Below are positions 10,733 through 29,671 of a stretch of DNA of 64,000 nt, piece by piece. The first letter of the stretch is position 1; each line of letters starts with the position of its first letter. The notes below the pieces were generated by a model. That model worked only from the letters and a program-made list of their open reading frames with translations. It had not been told where the DNA came from and searched no databases. Both the position numbers and the translations under genes were made by a program. Source of the DNA: Acidobacteriota bacterium (GTDB lineage Bacteria; Acidobacteriota; Blastocatellia; RBC074); the NCBI GenBank assembly GCA_016715865.1, contig JADJXM010000014.1, positions 62,001-126,000 on the forward strand. Direction: 5' to 3'.

Positions 10733-12424
10733 ATGAAGCCGGCCCCTGTCCTGCTGTGCCTGCTGTATCTGATAACCGCAAGCGTGAATACTATGCCAAG
10801 CCAAACGAATGAACTTCTGAAATCGAAAGCCGAACGCACAAACTACGAAGAGACCAGCCGCTACGAGGATGTCATCCAATTTATCGGCGAGTTGCAAAAG
10901 AAGAGCGGAAAATTGCGTGTCGAATCGTTTGGGAAAAGTGTCGAGGGTCGCGATCTGCCGCTCATGGTCCTGGCTGATCCGCCCATTTCAAAGCCACTTG
11001 AGGCGCGCCAGTCAGGCAAGCCGGTGATCTTCATCATGGCCAACATTCATGCCGGAGAAGTCGAAGGCAAGGAAGCGATGATTCGCCTTTCGCGCAGAAT
11101 CCTGACCGGCGACCTGCGGGCGCTGCTCAAAAATCTGATCATCCTGATTGCGCCGATATACAACGCCGACGGTAATGAGAAGATCAGCACGGACAATCGC
11201 AGCGCGCAATATGGTCCCATCGGAGGCGTCGGGACAAGGGAAAACGCGAGGGGGATGGATCTCAATCGCGATTATATGAAGCTGGAATCGCCCGAAGCCA
11301 ATGCATTGATCGGCCTCTTCAACCGGTGGGATCCGCATCTGACAGTCGACCTGCACACGACGAACGGTTCTTATCACGGCTACCATCTGACATATTCCCC
11401 GATGCTCAACCCGAATGCCGATGCACGCCTGATCGCATTCGAACGCAATAGAATGTTGCCCGCGATCACGCGAACACTTCTCAAAAAACATGGTTTTCGC
11501 ATCTATTTTTACGGGAATTTTGCTACCCGAGAGCGAATGAACCGGGAACTGAATACTTTCGAGATGCAGCGCTCTGGTCGATCAGCTCAGCCGGCCGCCG
11601 GCCCCGAAACCAGGATCTGGAGGACCTTCGACCATCGACCGATGTTCGGCAACAACTATGTCGGTCTGCGCAATCGTATGACCATTCTCTCTGAAGCATA
11701 CAGCTATCTCGATTTTCGCGGTCGCATCGCCGTCACCGAGTCTTTCGTCGAAGAGATTCTCAATTATTCATCAGCCCACTCAGCCGAGATTCTGTCACTC
11801 ATCAGGCGCGCCGATCAGGATGCATTGCTGGGTCGTATCGAGCCGCTTGGCGTGGATTTCGAACTGGCCGCGCTCGACAAACCAGTCAATATTCTGGTCG
11901 GCGAGGTGGAGAAGGTTAAGAATCCGCGATCCGGCAAGGATATGACCGCCTGGAACCCTGAGAAGTTCAATCCAATGCCGATGCCCGACTATGGGCTTTT
12001 CAAGGCAAGTAAGATCACGCAGGTCCCCGCAGCATATCTTTTCGAGAACCAACCCGGGATGAAACCGGTGATCGAAAAACTTCGTGCACACGGTATCGCT
12101 ATTGAAGAACTGACTGAAGACACGACCTTGAGTGTTGAAAATTTCGTCATGACGTCCGTCAGCAAGGCTCCACGAGCATTCCAGGGTCACCAGGAGGTCC
12201 GACTTAAGGGAAATTTAAAGACCGAATCACACACATTTCCCGCCGGATCGATTCTGGTCAGAACCACGCAGTCCTCCGCCCGGCTGATCTTCTACCTGCT
12301 AGAACCTGAAAGTGATAGCGGTCTGGTCAGATGGAATTTCCTCGATTCATTCATCGAAAAAGGGAAGTCATATCCTATATATAAGCTCATGATTGATGCC
12401 AAACTGGCCGGCAGACTGCTGTGA
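10733..12424 (+). CDS. Exported M14-family zinc carboxypeptidase-like protein
   Basis: 563 residues with a Sec signal (KPAPVLLCLLYLITASVNT) and AGGAG upstream of the ATG. The zinc ligands H and E of the M14 motif are in NIHAGEVEGKEA, the third zinc histidine is probably in TVDLHTTNG, and the catalytic Glu probably lies in ILSEAYSYLDF. Substrate-binding Asn/Arg residues are likely in GMDLNRDYMK. M14 enzymes remove C-terminal amino acids from peptides or cleave amide cross-links. The length exceeds a minimal M14 domain (about 300 residues), so the last 200 residues form an extra domain. Gene order gives no partner. Confidence 0.85.
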   Translation: MKPAPVLLCLLYLITASVNTMPSQTNELLKSKAERTNYEETSRYEDVIQFIGELQKKSGKLRVESFGKSVEGRDLPLMVLADPPISKPLEARQSGKPVIFIMANIHAGEVEGKEAMIRLSRRILTGDLRALLKNLIILIAPIYNADGNEKISTDNRSAQYGPIGGVGTRENARGMDLNRDYMKLESPEANALIGLFNRWDPHLTVDLHTTNGSYHGYHLTYSPMLNPNADARLIAFERNRMLPAITRTLLKKHGFRIYFYGNFATRERMNRELNTFEMQRSGRSAQPAAGPETRIWRTFDHRPMFGNNYVGLRNRMTILSEAYSYLDFRGRIAVTESFVEEILNYSSAHSAEILSLIRRADQDALLGRIEPLGVDFELAALDKPVNILVGEVEKVKNPRSGKDMTAWNPEKFNPMPMPDYGLFKASKITQVPAAYLFENQPGMKPVIEKLRAHGIAIEELTEDTTLSVENFVMTSVSKAPRAFQGHQEVRLKGNLKTESHTFPAGSILVRTTQSSARLIFYLLEPESDSGLVRWNFLDSFIEKGKSYPIYKLMIDAKLAGRLL

Positions 12425-12557
12425 CCCAACACCTTAATTATTGATAACAAAGAACTTATACAAAAAACGTAATGACCTGCAGATCGTTCGAGGGTGGCGA
12501 GACGGAGAAAATTCGGACAATCATTCCCTGATAACCTCCTGGCCTTCTCTGCGTCCT

Positions 12558-12850
<293 letters not shown>

Positions 12851-12855
12851 GACCC

Positions 12856-14214
12856 ATGAAGAAAAAACTTATCATCAAAAATGGGACGATCATCACATTA
12901 GACTCCGAAAACCGGATTATCGATGGGGATGTGGTGATAGAAGATGGAGTGATCACTCAAGTCGGCGAGCGCATCGATTACCCGGACGCCGTTGAGTCGA
13001 CGACGGAAGAGACGGAAGAGCCAGAAAAGATTGATGCGACCGGTCGCATTATTCTGCCTGGCTTTGTTCAAACCCACATTCACCTCTGTCAGACGCTCTT
13101 TCGAGGATCTGCAGACGACATGGCCCTGATCGACTGGCTGAAGAAGCGCATCTGGCCAATGGAAGCCGCCCACACACCGGAATCCATTTATGCATCTGCA
13201 AGACTTGGGATTGCAGAGATAATTCGCGGAGGAACGACAACCGCATTGACCATGGAGAGCGTCAATCATACCGGTGAGGTCTTTCGCGCGGTCGACGAAT
13301 CCGGCTTTCGGGCCATCGTGGGCAAATGCATGATGGACAAGGGGAACGACGTGCCGAAAGGACTCAGGGAAAAGACCGACTCTTCCATCGCTGAATCGAT
13401 TCGACTGGCCGAAGAATGGCACGGACGGGATGACGATCGCATCCGTTACGGATTCGCTCCGCGCTTTGCCGTAAGCTGTACCAGAGGTCTGCTCGAACAG
13501 GTCGCCCATCTATCCGTCAAACATGAACTCATGGTTCATACCCACGCTTCTGAAAATCTCGATGAAATTCGGATGGTTTTTAAAGCCACCGGAAAACGGA
13601 ATATCGAATATCTGCACGATGTGGGATTGACCGGCAACAGATCAGTCTTCGCTCATTGCATCCACCTTGACGATTACGAAATGGAGCTCATGCACAAGAC
13701 CGGAACTCACGTCTCGCATTGCCCGTCATCCAATTTGAAACTGGCATCGGGAATTGCACGCGTGAGCGAGATGCTGGAGCGTGGAATTTCGGTTTCGTTC
13801 GGGGCTGACGGAGCCCCGTGCAATAATCGCCTTGATATGTTCACAGAGATGCGGACCGCGGCGCTGTTGCAGAAAGTCCTCAAAGGATCCCGGACGCTGC
13901 CGGCCTGGCGCGCGCTGAGAATGGCAACGATTGATGGCGCCAACGCTCTGGGACTCGCCAATATAATTGGGAGCATCGAACCCGGCAAGAAGGCTGACCT
14001 GCAACTGCTCAATCTAGACCACCTGCACACATCCCCCCATCCAAACCCTGTCTCAGCGATTGTTTATGCCGCCGATAGAACCAATATCGAGACTGTCATC
14101 GTTAATGGCAGGACTCTCATGCGCGATGGAATACTTACGACTCTGGACGAATCACAGGTTATCGAAAAGGGGAAATACGAAGCGGGCAGACTGTTTGAGA
14201 GGATTGAACTCTGA
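12856..14214 (+). CDS. Amidohydrolase, S-adenosylhomocysteine / 5'-deoxyadenosine deaminase type
   Basis: 452 residues from the ATG at 12856; upstream in-frame sequence is repeat DNA. Metal ligands of the amidohydrolase fold are visible: THIHL (HxH), the His in HTHASE, the His in SVFAHCIHLDD and the Asp in GADGAPCNN. The block QTLFRGSADDMALIDWLK and the N-terminal LIIKNGTIITLD match the MtaD/DadD (TrzN-like) subgroup that deaminates SAH, MTA or 5'-deoxyadenosine in cytosolic purine and methionine salvage. No clear Shine-Dalgarno is present because the family D palindrome ends 5 nt before the start codon. The exact substrate is not fixed by sequence alone. Confidence 0.87.
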   Translation: MKKKLIIKNGTIITLDSENRIIDGDVVIEDGVITQVGERIDYPDAVESTTEETEEPEKIDATGRIILPGFVQTHIHLCQTLFRGSADDMALIDWLKKRIWPMEAAHTPESIYASARLGIAEIIRGGTTTALTMESVNHTGEVFRAVDESGFRAIVGKCMMDKGNDVPKGLREKTDSSIAESIRLAEEWHGRDDDRIRYGFAPRFAVSCTRGLLEQVAHLSVKHELMVHTHASENLDEIRMVFKATGKRNIEYLHDVGLTGNRSVFAHCIHLDDYEMELMHKTGTHVSHCPSSNLKLASGIARVSEMLERGISVSFGADGAPCNNRLDMFTEMRTAALLQKVLKGSRTLPAWRALRMATIDGANALGLANIIGSIEPGKKADLQLLNLDHLHTSPHPNPVSAIVYAADRTNIETVIVNGRTLMRDGILTTLDESQVIEKGKYEAGRLFERIEL

Positions 14215-14225
14215 AATGAAGAGAT

Positions 14226-14266
14226 TTCAGGATTAACAGGATCACTTGAACCCTGTTAATCCTGAA
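14226..14266. terminator. Bidirectional hairpin between convergent deaminase and bactofilin genes
   Basis: A perfect 15-bp stem, TTCAGGATTAACAGG (14226-14240) with its complement at 14252-14266, lies in the 62-nt gap between two convergent genes. This is the expected position for a two-way terminator. Confidence 0.7.
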
Positions 14267-14276
14267 AATTCACACC

Positions 14277-14735
<459 letters not shown>

Positions 14736-14847
14736 ATGGAAACGCCTCCTAGATTATTGAATCACACATTACCTTCGTAATGGTCGGGGGCCAGAATTGC
14801 GTACTTACGTACGATGCGGGGAATAATGCCAGCTTCAGGGGGAGAGT

Positions 14848-16462
<1,615 letters not shown>

Positions 16463-16550
16463 GTCTTCACGTCAGGAGTGCAAATAAATCGGTTATAAAT
16501 CGGAAAGAGAACCTTATCACAGACTCGCCCGGATGTGGAGACGGAAGCGT

Positions 16551-16566
16551 CGTTCCACGTGAAACG
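16551..16566. promoter_or_regulatory. parS-like ParB binding site 1
   Basis: CGTTCCACGTGAAACG matches the palindromic parS consensus TGTTTCACGTGAAACA around the CACGTG centre, with differences only at outer positions. It lies about 90 bp upstream of the parA start. Confidence 0.85.
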
Positions 16567-16569
16567 TCA

Positions 16570-16714
16570 GGATAGTTTCCAGTAAGAAGTTTCCAGTTTC
16601 CGGTTTCCAGTCGCTTCTCCACGCTTCGCTATCAACCGCAATCCTGCTCAATGGAATAATCCTGCACCGTCCAGAATACTGGAAACTGGAAACTTCTTGC
16701 CGGAAACTTCCTAA
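16570..16714. repeat. Family A palindromic repeat, copy 2 (between two parS sites)
   Basis: Left arm words AGTTTCCAGTAAGAAG and TTTCCAGTTTCCGGTTTCC pair with ACTGGAAACTGGAAAC and CTTGCCGGAAACTT on the right. The centre has CGCTTCTCCACGCTTCGC, CAATCCTGCTC and TGCACCGTCCAGAATAC, shared with copies 1 and 3. The element fills almost exactly the space between the two parS-like sites. Confidence 0.8.
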
Positions 16715-16717
16715 TGT

Positions 16718-16733
16718 TGTTTCACGTGGAACG
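16718..16733. promoter_or_regulatory. parS-like ParB binding site 2
   Basis: TGTTTCACGTGGAACG matches the parS consensus around CACGTG. It overlaps the last codons and stop of rsmG (16722), so the partition site is embedded in coding sequence. Confidence 0.88.
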
Positions 16734-17359
16734 ATATATCTCGATCAGGAGACGGCTTTCGGCGCCCGGCAGAGGGTAAGTCCGTATCGACTGGTGCTCG
16801 GAGAGCAGTGGTTCAAGCGTTTCAGCCATCCCACGCCCCCCGAAGAGGAGCAATCTTGTGCAATCGGCGCCTAAACTCAGTAAAATTGAGAGCAGGCTCT
16901 CCATCTTTTCGACCGCGCGCGCCGTCAGAATCGCATCTGATGGCAGCGGATCCAGTTCTTCGATCCGGCGGCAGATGACGCGAGCGTTATCGAGGCGCAA
17001 CTCCGAGACGGCCTCTTCGAGGTAGATCGCTTTTTTGCGGCCGGCCTCGACCAGATTGACTGTCAGATCAGGACGCAGGATCGCCATTGGGATGCCTGGG
17101 ACTCCCAAGCCGCTGCCCAAATCCCAGATCGAAGCTACCTTCTCCGGAATCCTGTCGCAAGCAAAAACAGCTTCCGCTATGTGACGCTGGACGAAGTCCG
17201 CAGGTTCGGTGATCGTGGTCAGATGGAGCCGCTCGTTCCACTTCATTACGATGGCATAGAAAAGGGTAAGCTTGCTGATTTGCTGATCCGTCAGATCCGC
17301 ATGGCCTGAAGAACGAGTTCGCCCGAGAATATCTTCGAAATTGTCGCGTGGTTTTGGAG

Positions 17360-17363
<4 letters not shown>
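16722..17363 (-). CDS. rsmG: RsmG, 16S rRNA (guanine-N7) methyltransferase
   Basis: 213 residues. The SAM-binding motif is visible in IWDLGSGLGVPGIPMAI, followed by VEAGRKKAIYLEEAV and the downstream ILTARAVEKM. RsmG (GidB) makes m7G at position 527 of 16S rRNA; loss gives low-level streptomycin resistance in some bacteria. It overlaps the end of mnmG by 4 bp and is followed by parS, parA and parB, the classical origin-proximal order. The last residues (IEIYRST) are encoded by parS site 2. Confidence 0.94.
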
Positions 17364-19249
<1,886 letters not shown>

Positions 19250-19455
19250 ACGTGTATTACCAGCCTGCTATATGCTCTTGACGATAAACCATGATAAATA
19301 TTGATAATACAATGGAAACCGGGTCTCAGACAAACATGAGGAAGAGTCATATTGACGACTGACACCTGAGACAAGTTCCCATTCTCGACACAGATTGTTA
19401 ATAATAGAAAATAACGATAGCCGATTAAATCAAACAATAGAGGAGCTGCACACTG

Positions 19456-20424
<969 letters not shown>

Positions 20425-20493
20425 GGTGTTCAGGGATCGCTGCTATTCTTTGGGGTTACAAAGCGAATTGAAACTCAAACGACAGGAGACAGC

Positions 20494-21486
20494 ATGAATC
20501 GTAACCATATTTCCATTATCGGGCTCGCTATAGTGTTGATTGCCGCATTTCAATTTCATCCCGTCGCACAAGCTCAACAGAAACTGACCGAGACCGATAT
20601 TGACCGGCTGATGAAGGAGCTTTCCAACTGGGGCCGGTGGGGCAAAGACGACCAGCTCGGCGCGCTCAACCTGATCACACCGGCCAAACGAAAACAGGCC
20701 GCCGCGCTGGTAACCGAGGGCGTGGCCGTCTCGCTGGCCCGCGACGCCAACACAGAGACCGAGTCGGACAATCCCAACCCCTATCAGCACACGATGAATC
20801 TGACGGGCGACGGTCCTCCGGGCCAGTGGAGCGTCGACACGTTTTCGATCCTTTTTCACGGCTATCAGCACACGCATCTCGACGCTCTCTGCCACATCTT
20901 TTATAAGGGCAAGATGTATAACGGATACCCGCAGCAGGAAGTGACCGCCAGGGGGGCGGGCAGACTGGCCATAACAAATTTAAAGCAGGGCATCTTCACC
21001 CGCGGCATTCTGATGGACATGGCTGCGCTCAAAGGCGTGCCGTATCTCGATCCGGGTGTGGCGATCTATCCTGAGGATCTGGAGGCGTGGGAAAAAAGAA
21101 CGGGTATCAAGGTTGCTTCCGGCGATGCGGTCTTCATTCGCACCGGACGCTGGGCGCTGCGCGCAGCCAAAGGCCCGTGGGACGTCGAGAAGGGTTCAGC
21201 GGGATTGCACGCTTCGTGCGCACGCTGGCTGAAACAGCGTGATGTCGCCCTGTTGGGCAGCGATGCCGCGAGCGATGTGCTGCCTTCCGGCATCGAAGGT
21301 GTCACCCATCCGGTTCACCTGCTGGCGCTCAACGCGATGGGAATTCACATTTTCGATAACTGCGATCTTGAATCATTGAGCGTGGCCGCGGCGCAACGGA
21401 AACGATGGACATTTTTGTTGAGCGCAGCGCCCCTGCCGATCACAGGTGGCACCGGATCGCCACTCAACCCGATCGCTACCTTTTGA
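20494..21486 (+). CDS. Exported cyclase-family protein, tandem paralog
   Basis: 330 residues with a Sec signal (NHISIIGLAIVLIAAFQF, then ending VAQAQQ). The family signature WGKDDQLGALNLITP parallels that of the preceding gene, and the metal site is the canonical-looking HTHLDALCHIF followed by YKGKMYNGYP. The pair probably arose by duplication, with one copy cytoplasmic and one exported. They are encoded against the surrounding origin genes, between mnmG and mnmE. The upstream gap is only 69 nt, so co-transcription is likely. Confidence 0.82.
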   Translation: MNRNHISIIGLAIVLIAAFQFHPVAQAQQKLTETDIDRLMKELSNWGRWGKDDQLGALNLITPAKRKQAAALVTEGVAVSLARDANTETESDNPNPYQHTMNLTGDGPPGQWSVDTFSILFHGYQHTHLDALCHIFYKGKMYNGYPQQEVTARGAGRLAITNLKQGIFTRGILMDMAALKGVPYLDPGVAIYPEDLEAWEKRTGIKVASGDAVFIRTGRWALRAAKGPWDVEKGSAGLHASCARWLKQRDVALLGSDAASDVLPSGIEGVTHPVHLLALNAMGIHIFDNCDLESLSVAAAQRKRWTFLLSAAPLPITGGTGSPLNPIATF

Positions 21487-21513
21487 TCAATTGAGCCAGG
21501 CGTTTTCAAGCCA

Positions 21514-22890
21514 CTATTTGCCGATGCAGAATGTCGAGAAGATCTGGTTGATGATATCGCCGATCAGGGTCTCCCCCGTGATCAACCCCAGCGATCGCAG
21601 AGCCAGATGAAGATTGGCCAGCGCAACTTCCTCAGTGAATCCGGCGGTGAGATCCCGCTTCGCAGCCTCAAGCGCGGCGATCGCCTGTTCGAGGGCGTTG
21701 AAATGTCGTTCATTGGTGATGATCGAGCTTTCGATGACTGTACGATTTCCCCCGACGATCTGACGTGCAATAGCGTCCTTGAGATCATCGATCCCCATGC
21801 CGGTCAGCGCCGAGACGTGAATCAGTTCGTGCCGCTCAGACAGGGAATCGACAACCGTCTCCGCCAACCGTTTTTCGAGATCGCATTTATTGATCACATA
21901 AAGATTGACAGGGAACTCCCTGAGCAGGTCAAGTTCTTCCCTCGACAACTGCTCCTGCGCATCGAGGACCGCGATCACAAGGTCGGCCTCGGTGATCGCT
22001 GTTCGGGTCCGCTCGACGCCGAGCTGCTCGACCAGGTCATCGGTCTCACGAATCCCTGCCGTGTCGATCAGATGAACCGGGATGCCATTGATCGATAAAG
22101 TCTCGTGTAGTGTGTCGCGAGTGGTGCCGGGCAGGTGCGTGACGATGGCCCTGTCTCTTCCCAGCAGGCAGTTAAAAATCGACGATTTGCCGACATTCGG
22201 TCGGCCGATCAGCGCCAGTTTTACGCCATCCCGAATGATCTTTCCGACACTGTAGCTCGAAGCGAGCGATCTGAGCCTCGAGATCGTCCCGTCGATGGTC
22301 GAAAGATGCGCCTTCAGATTGAGCGGATCGAGGTCGTCTTCGACGAATTCGACGGTGGATTCGAAATGAACGATCAGGGTAATCAGGTCATTCTTGACCG
22401 GCTGAAGCTGTTTCGACAGTTCTCCCCGCAGCTGACGCGCGGCGAGTTGCGCCTGATATGAGGTCTGGGAGTGAATCAGATCATTGATCGCTTCGGCTTG
22501 CGCGAGGTCGATGCGACGATTGAGAAAGGCTCTCAGACTGAAATCTCCGGGTTGCGCGAGCTCGGCGCCGAATGAGATCAAAAGTCTGAGGACCGCCGAG
22601 AGAACGACAGGGCTGCCGTGACACGATATCTCGACTACGTCTTCGCCGGTGAATGAATGCGGCCCTTTGAAGTATGTAATGATGACTTCATCGATCGTCG
22701 CACCGGTCTCGGGGTGATGGAGAATTTGGAAAGTAGCCTGATTGGGTTGAAAGGCGGAATCGTCACTTAGTTTCAGCAATCGACGGATGAAGGGAAGGGA
22801 TTGTTCGCCACTGAGCCTGATCACTCCAATGCCGCCGTATCCGGCCGGCGTAGCAATTGCCGCGATCGTCTTGAAATCGGAGCTATTCAT
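21514..22890 (-). CDS. mnmE: MnmE (TrmE), tRNA modification GTPase
   Basis: 458 residues, typical. The N-terminal formyl-THF binding domain starts IAAIATPAGYGGIGVIRLSG. The G domain shows GRPNVGKSS (G1), DTAGIRETDD (G3) and NKCD (G4). The C-terminus ends with the diagnostic FCIGK, whose Cys takes part in catalysis. It partners with MnmG to modify U34 of tRNA. It is the last gene of the rpmH-rnpA-yidD-yidC-jag-mnmE run, starting 9 nt after jag. Its 3' end converges with the exported cyclase gene. Confidence 0.96.
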   Translation of the reverse strand: MNSSDFKTIAAIATPAGYGGIGVIRLSGEQSLPFIRRLLKLSDDSAFQPNQATFQILHHPETGATIDEVIITYFKGPHSFTGEDVVEISCHGSPVVLSAVLRLLISFGAELAQPGDFSLRAFLNRRIDLAQAEAINDLIHSQTSYQAQLAARQLRGELSKQLQPVKNDLITLIVHFESTVEFVEDDLDPLNLKAHLSTIDGTISRLRSLASSYSVGKIIRDGVKLALIGRPNVGKSSIFNCLLGRDRAIVTHLPGTTRDTLHETLSINGIPVHLIDTAGIRETDDLVEQLGVERTRTAITEADLVIAVLDAQEQLSREELDLLREFPVNLYVINKCDLEKRLAETVVDSLSERHELIHVSALTGMGIDDLKDAIARQIVGGNRTVIESSIITNERHFNALEQAIAALEAAKRDLTAGFTEEVALANLHLALRSLGLITGETLIGDIINQIFSTFCIGK

Positions 22891-22899
22891 TTCAAGTGA

Positions 22900-23367
22900 T
22901 CAACTGGGGTAGACCCTGACACGGCGCATCTGTCCCTCCCCCTCACTTTCGGTCTTGATCCCGTCGAAATCGACCAGCGCCGTGTGAATTATCCGGCGAT
23001 CCTGTGCGTTCATCGGATCAAAGACGAACGGAACTTTGGAGACCTTGACGCGCTCGGCGGCCTTCTGGGCCATCAATTCCAATTCCTGGCGGCGAGTTTC
23101 CCTGTACCCCCCGGCATCGAAATCGATCTGGACTCCTTCGGCAACCGCAGTGGCAAACGCGCGGCGCGCGACATATTGAAGCGCATCCAGCAGTTCGGCA
23201 TTATGGCCGAGCAGCAATGGCAGATCGAATCCAAGAAAAGAGACTTCGATCGTCGATGGCGCGGTCTCGGTTACCTCGACCCTCAGGTCCAGTGATGACT
23301 TGTCTACCAGATCCTTGACGAAGGTTTCGATCCGGTCTTTCATATCGTCGAAATTTTCTGTAGTCAT
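22900..23367 (-). CDS. Jag/KhpB-type KH-R3H RNA-binding protein
   Basis: 155 residues from the ATG at 23367; a longer reading to 23529 is rejected because its N-terminus would be an artefact antisense to the end of yidC. A KH-like domain (VTETAPSTIEVSF, then LLLGHNAELLDALQYVARRA) is followed by an R3H domain (QDRRIIHTALVDFDGIKT). The position between yidC and mnmE is the conserved place of jag/khpB. It has no N-terminal Jag_N domain, and the GxxG loop expected in KH domains reads GHNA, lacking the second glycine. Jag binds RNA and influences cell elongation in Gram-positives; its role here is unknown. Confidence 0.85.
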   Translation of the reverse strand: MTTENFDDMKDRIETFVKDLVDKSSLDLRVEVTETAPSTIEVSFLGFDLPLLLGHNAELLDALQYVARRAFATAVAEGVQIDFDAGGYRETRRQELELMAQKAAERVKVSKVPFVFDPMNAQDRRIIHTALVDFDGIKTESEGEGQMRRVRVYPS

Positions 23368-23395
23368 ATCTCTCTGCCGCCGGCTGTATTTGAAA

Positions 23396-25223
<1,828 letters not shown>

Positions 25224-25244
25224 AAGCGAAAACTCATCCGAATC

Positions 25245-25459
25245 TCAGCGTACCGGATCATATCCTCCGGCGCTCAACGGATGACAACGCAAGATCCGTT
25301 TCATTCCAAGCAAAGCCCCCTTCAAGACACCATATTTCGAGATCGCTTCAATGGCATACTCTGAACATGTCGGCGTGAAACGGCACGACGGGGGTAGAAG
25401 GGGAGAGATAAGATATTTGTATCCCCGCAAAATGCCGATTGCGATTTGTTTCATGATAT

Positions 25460-25463
<4 letters not shown>
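25245..25463 (-). CDS. yidD: YidD, membrane protein insertion efficiency factor
   Basis: 72 residues containing the family pattern RGYKYLISPLLPPSCRFTPT and CSEYAIEAISKYG, then KRILRCHPLSAGGYDPV. YidD is a small membrane-associated protein that assists YidC. It overlaps the end of rnpA by 4 bp, the standard arrangement. A start at the internal ATG (MKQIAIG) would remove three residues. Confidence 0.95.
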
Positions 25464-25852
<389 letters not shown>

Positions 25853-25895
25853 TCAGACTGTCGATCCAGGCACAGCATATCGGTGAACGCAAGAC

Positions 25896-26039
25896 TTAAT
25901 AATGGCTCGGCGTGAGTCTCTTCCGGCCCTTGGCGCGGCGGCGCTTGATCACCAGCCGGCCGGCACGCGTGCTCATGCGCTCACGGAAACCGTGGGTCTT
26001 TGCACGACGCCGGTTGTTCGGTTGAAATGTTCGTTTCAT
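25896..26039 (-). CDS. rpmH: Ribosomal protein L34
   Basis: A 47-residue protein read from the ATG at 26039: it starts MKRTFQPNNRRRAKTHGF and continues RERMSTRAGR with the basic L34 tail ending LTPSHY. AAGGAG lies just upstream (AAGGAGAGGACC before the ATG). It is part of the large ribosomal subunit. It heads the rpmH-rnpA-yidD-yidC-jag-mnmE series. Unusually, dnaA is not its upstream neighbour; ispA-xseB-xseA and several plus-strand genes intervene. Confidence 0.97.
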   Translation of the reverse strand: MKRTFQPNNRRRAKTHGFRERMSTRAGRLVIKRRRAKGRKRLTPSHY

Positions 26040-26081
26040 TGGTCCTCTCCTTATCGAAATTGCGGTGTATTGAAAACGATG

Positions 26082-26110
26082 AGATTAGCAATCTGATGCG
26101 GCGATGTCAA
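26082..26110 (-). promoter_or_regulatory. Predicted sigma-70 promoter of rpmH
   Basis: On the minus strand TTGACA (26110-26105), a 17-nt spacer and TAATCT (26087-26082) give a near-consensus promoter about 40-70 nt upstream of the rpmH ATG. Confidence 0.72.
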
Positions 26111-26150
26111 GCAAACATGCGGGTTTACGGGGTTCAAGGGGGCGGCGCCA

Positions 26151-27399
<1,249 letters not shown>

Positions 27400-27419
27400 A
27401 TGGTTAATATCGACAAGCG

Positions 27420-28793
<1,374 letters not shown>

Positions 28794-28897
28794 AACTTAT
28801 TCCCGATGACGGCGCATCTTAGCACCCCGAATTATGCCGTTCAAGCATACCGCGATTCTCCATGCTATAGTACTTTTTTGAAAAGGGGCAAAGATAC

Positions 28898-29671
28898 ATG
28901 CCGTATTTATCCATCGTTATACCTGCATACAACGAAGAGAACCGGATCGGAAGAACGCTCGATGCGACGTTCGATTACCTGGAATCTCAGAGTTACGAAG
29001 GCGAAGTCATCGTCGTCAATGACGGATCGACCGACCGGACAGCTCAAAAGGTTCTCGAATTCAAGACTCGGTCCGGCGACCGTTTGCGATTGATAGAAAA
29101 CCCCGGCAATCGTGGAAAAGGCTATTCGATCCGCAATGGGATGCTCGAGGCGACGGGAGAGATCATATTGTTTTATGATGCCGATCTGTCGACTCCGACC
29201 AGCGAGATCGTCAAGGTCATTGCTCCGATCGCTGACGATCGTTATGACATCGTTTTCGGTTCACGGGCGCTTGATCGAAGCCTCATCGGAACGCACCAGT
29301 CATATATACGCGAAATGGTTGGCAAGGCCGGCAACTGGGTGCAATATCTTTTCACTGGTCTGAAATTCAGGGACACGCAGTGCGGGTTCAAGGCATTTCG
29401 ACGCGAAACTGCAAGGGCTGTGTTTCCTCTGCAGCAGATCGACGGGTTCGGGTTCGATCCCGAGATCCTCTTCATCGCCCGGAAACAGGGCTGGCGGCTG
29501 TTGGAGACGCCTGTTCGCTGGAATCACGTCGAGGGGTCAAAAGTGCATGTCATCGGTTCGCCGCTCAAGGTGCTGCTTGAGGTCATGACTATTCGATGGA
29601 ACCAGATAACAGGGAAGTATGATGCCGGCGCCGATCCGGTCAAAGCGCATCATTTAACGAGAGAACGATGA
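28898..29671 (+). CDS. Family 2 glycosyltransferase, dolichyl/polyprenyl-phosphate glucosyltransferase-like
   Basis: 257 residues. The N-terminus LSIVIPAYNEENRIGRTL, VIVVNDGSTDRT and ILFYDADLSTP show a GT2 domain with its metal-binding DAD. The CGFKAFRRETA block and the soluble length resemble ALG5/DPM1-type enzymes that move glucose or mannose from a nucleotide sugar onto polyprenyl phosphate at the inner membrane. There is no C-terminal transmembrane pair. A weak AAGGGG precedes the start. It overlaps pdxJ by 4 bp, so the two are co-translated; their functional link is not evident. Confidence 0.85.
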   Translation: MPYLSIVIPAYNEENRIGRTLDATFDYLESQSYEGEVIVVNDGSTDRTAQKVLEFKTRSGDRLRLIENPGNRGKGYSIRNGMLEATGEIILFYDADLSTPTSEIVKVIAPIADDRYDIVFGSRALDRSLIGTHQSYIREMVGKAGNWVQYLFTGLKFRDTQCGFKAFRRETARAVFPLQQIDGFGFDPEILFIARKQGWRLLETPVRWNHVEGSKVHVIGSPLKVLLEVMTIRWNQITGKYDAGADPVKAHHLTRER

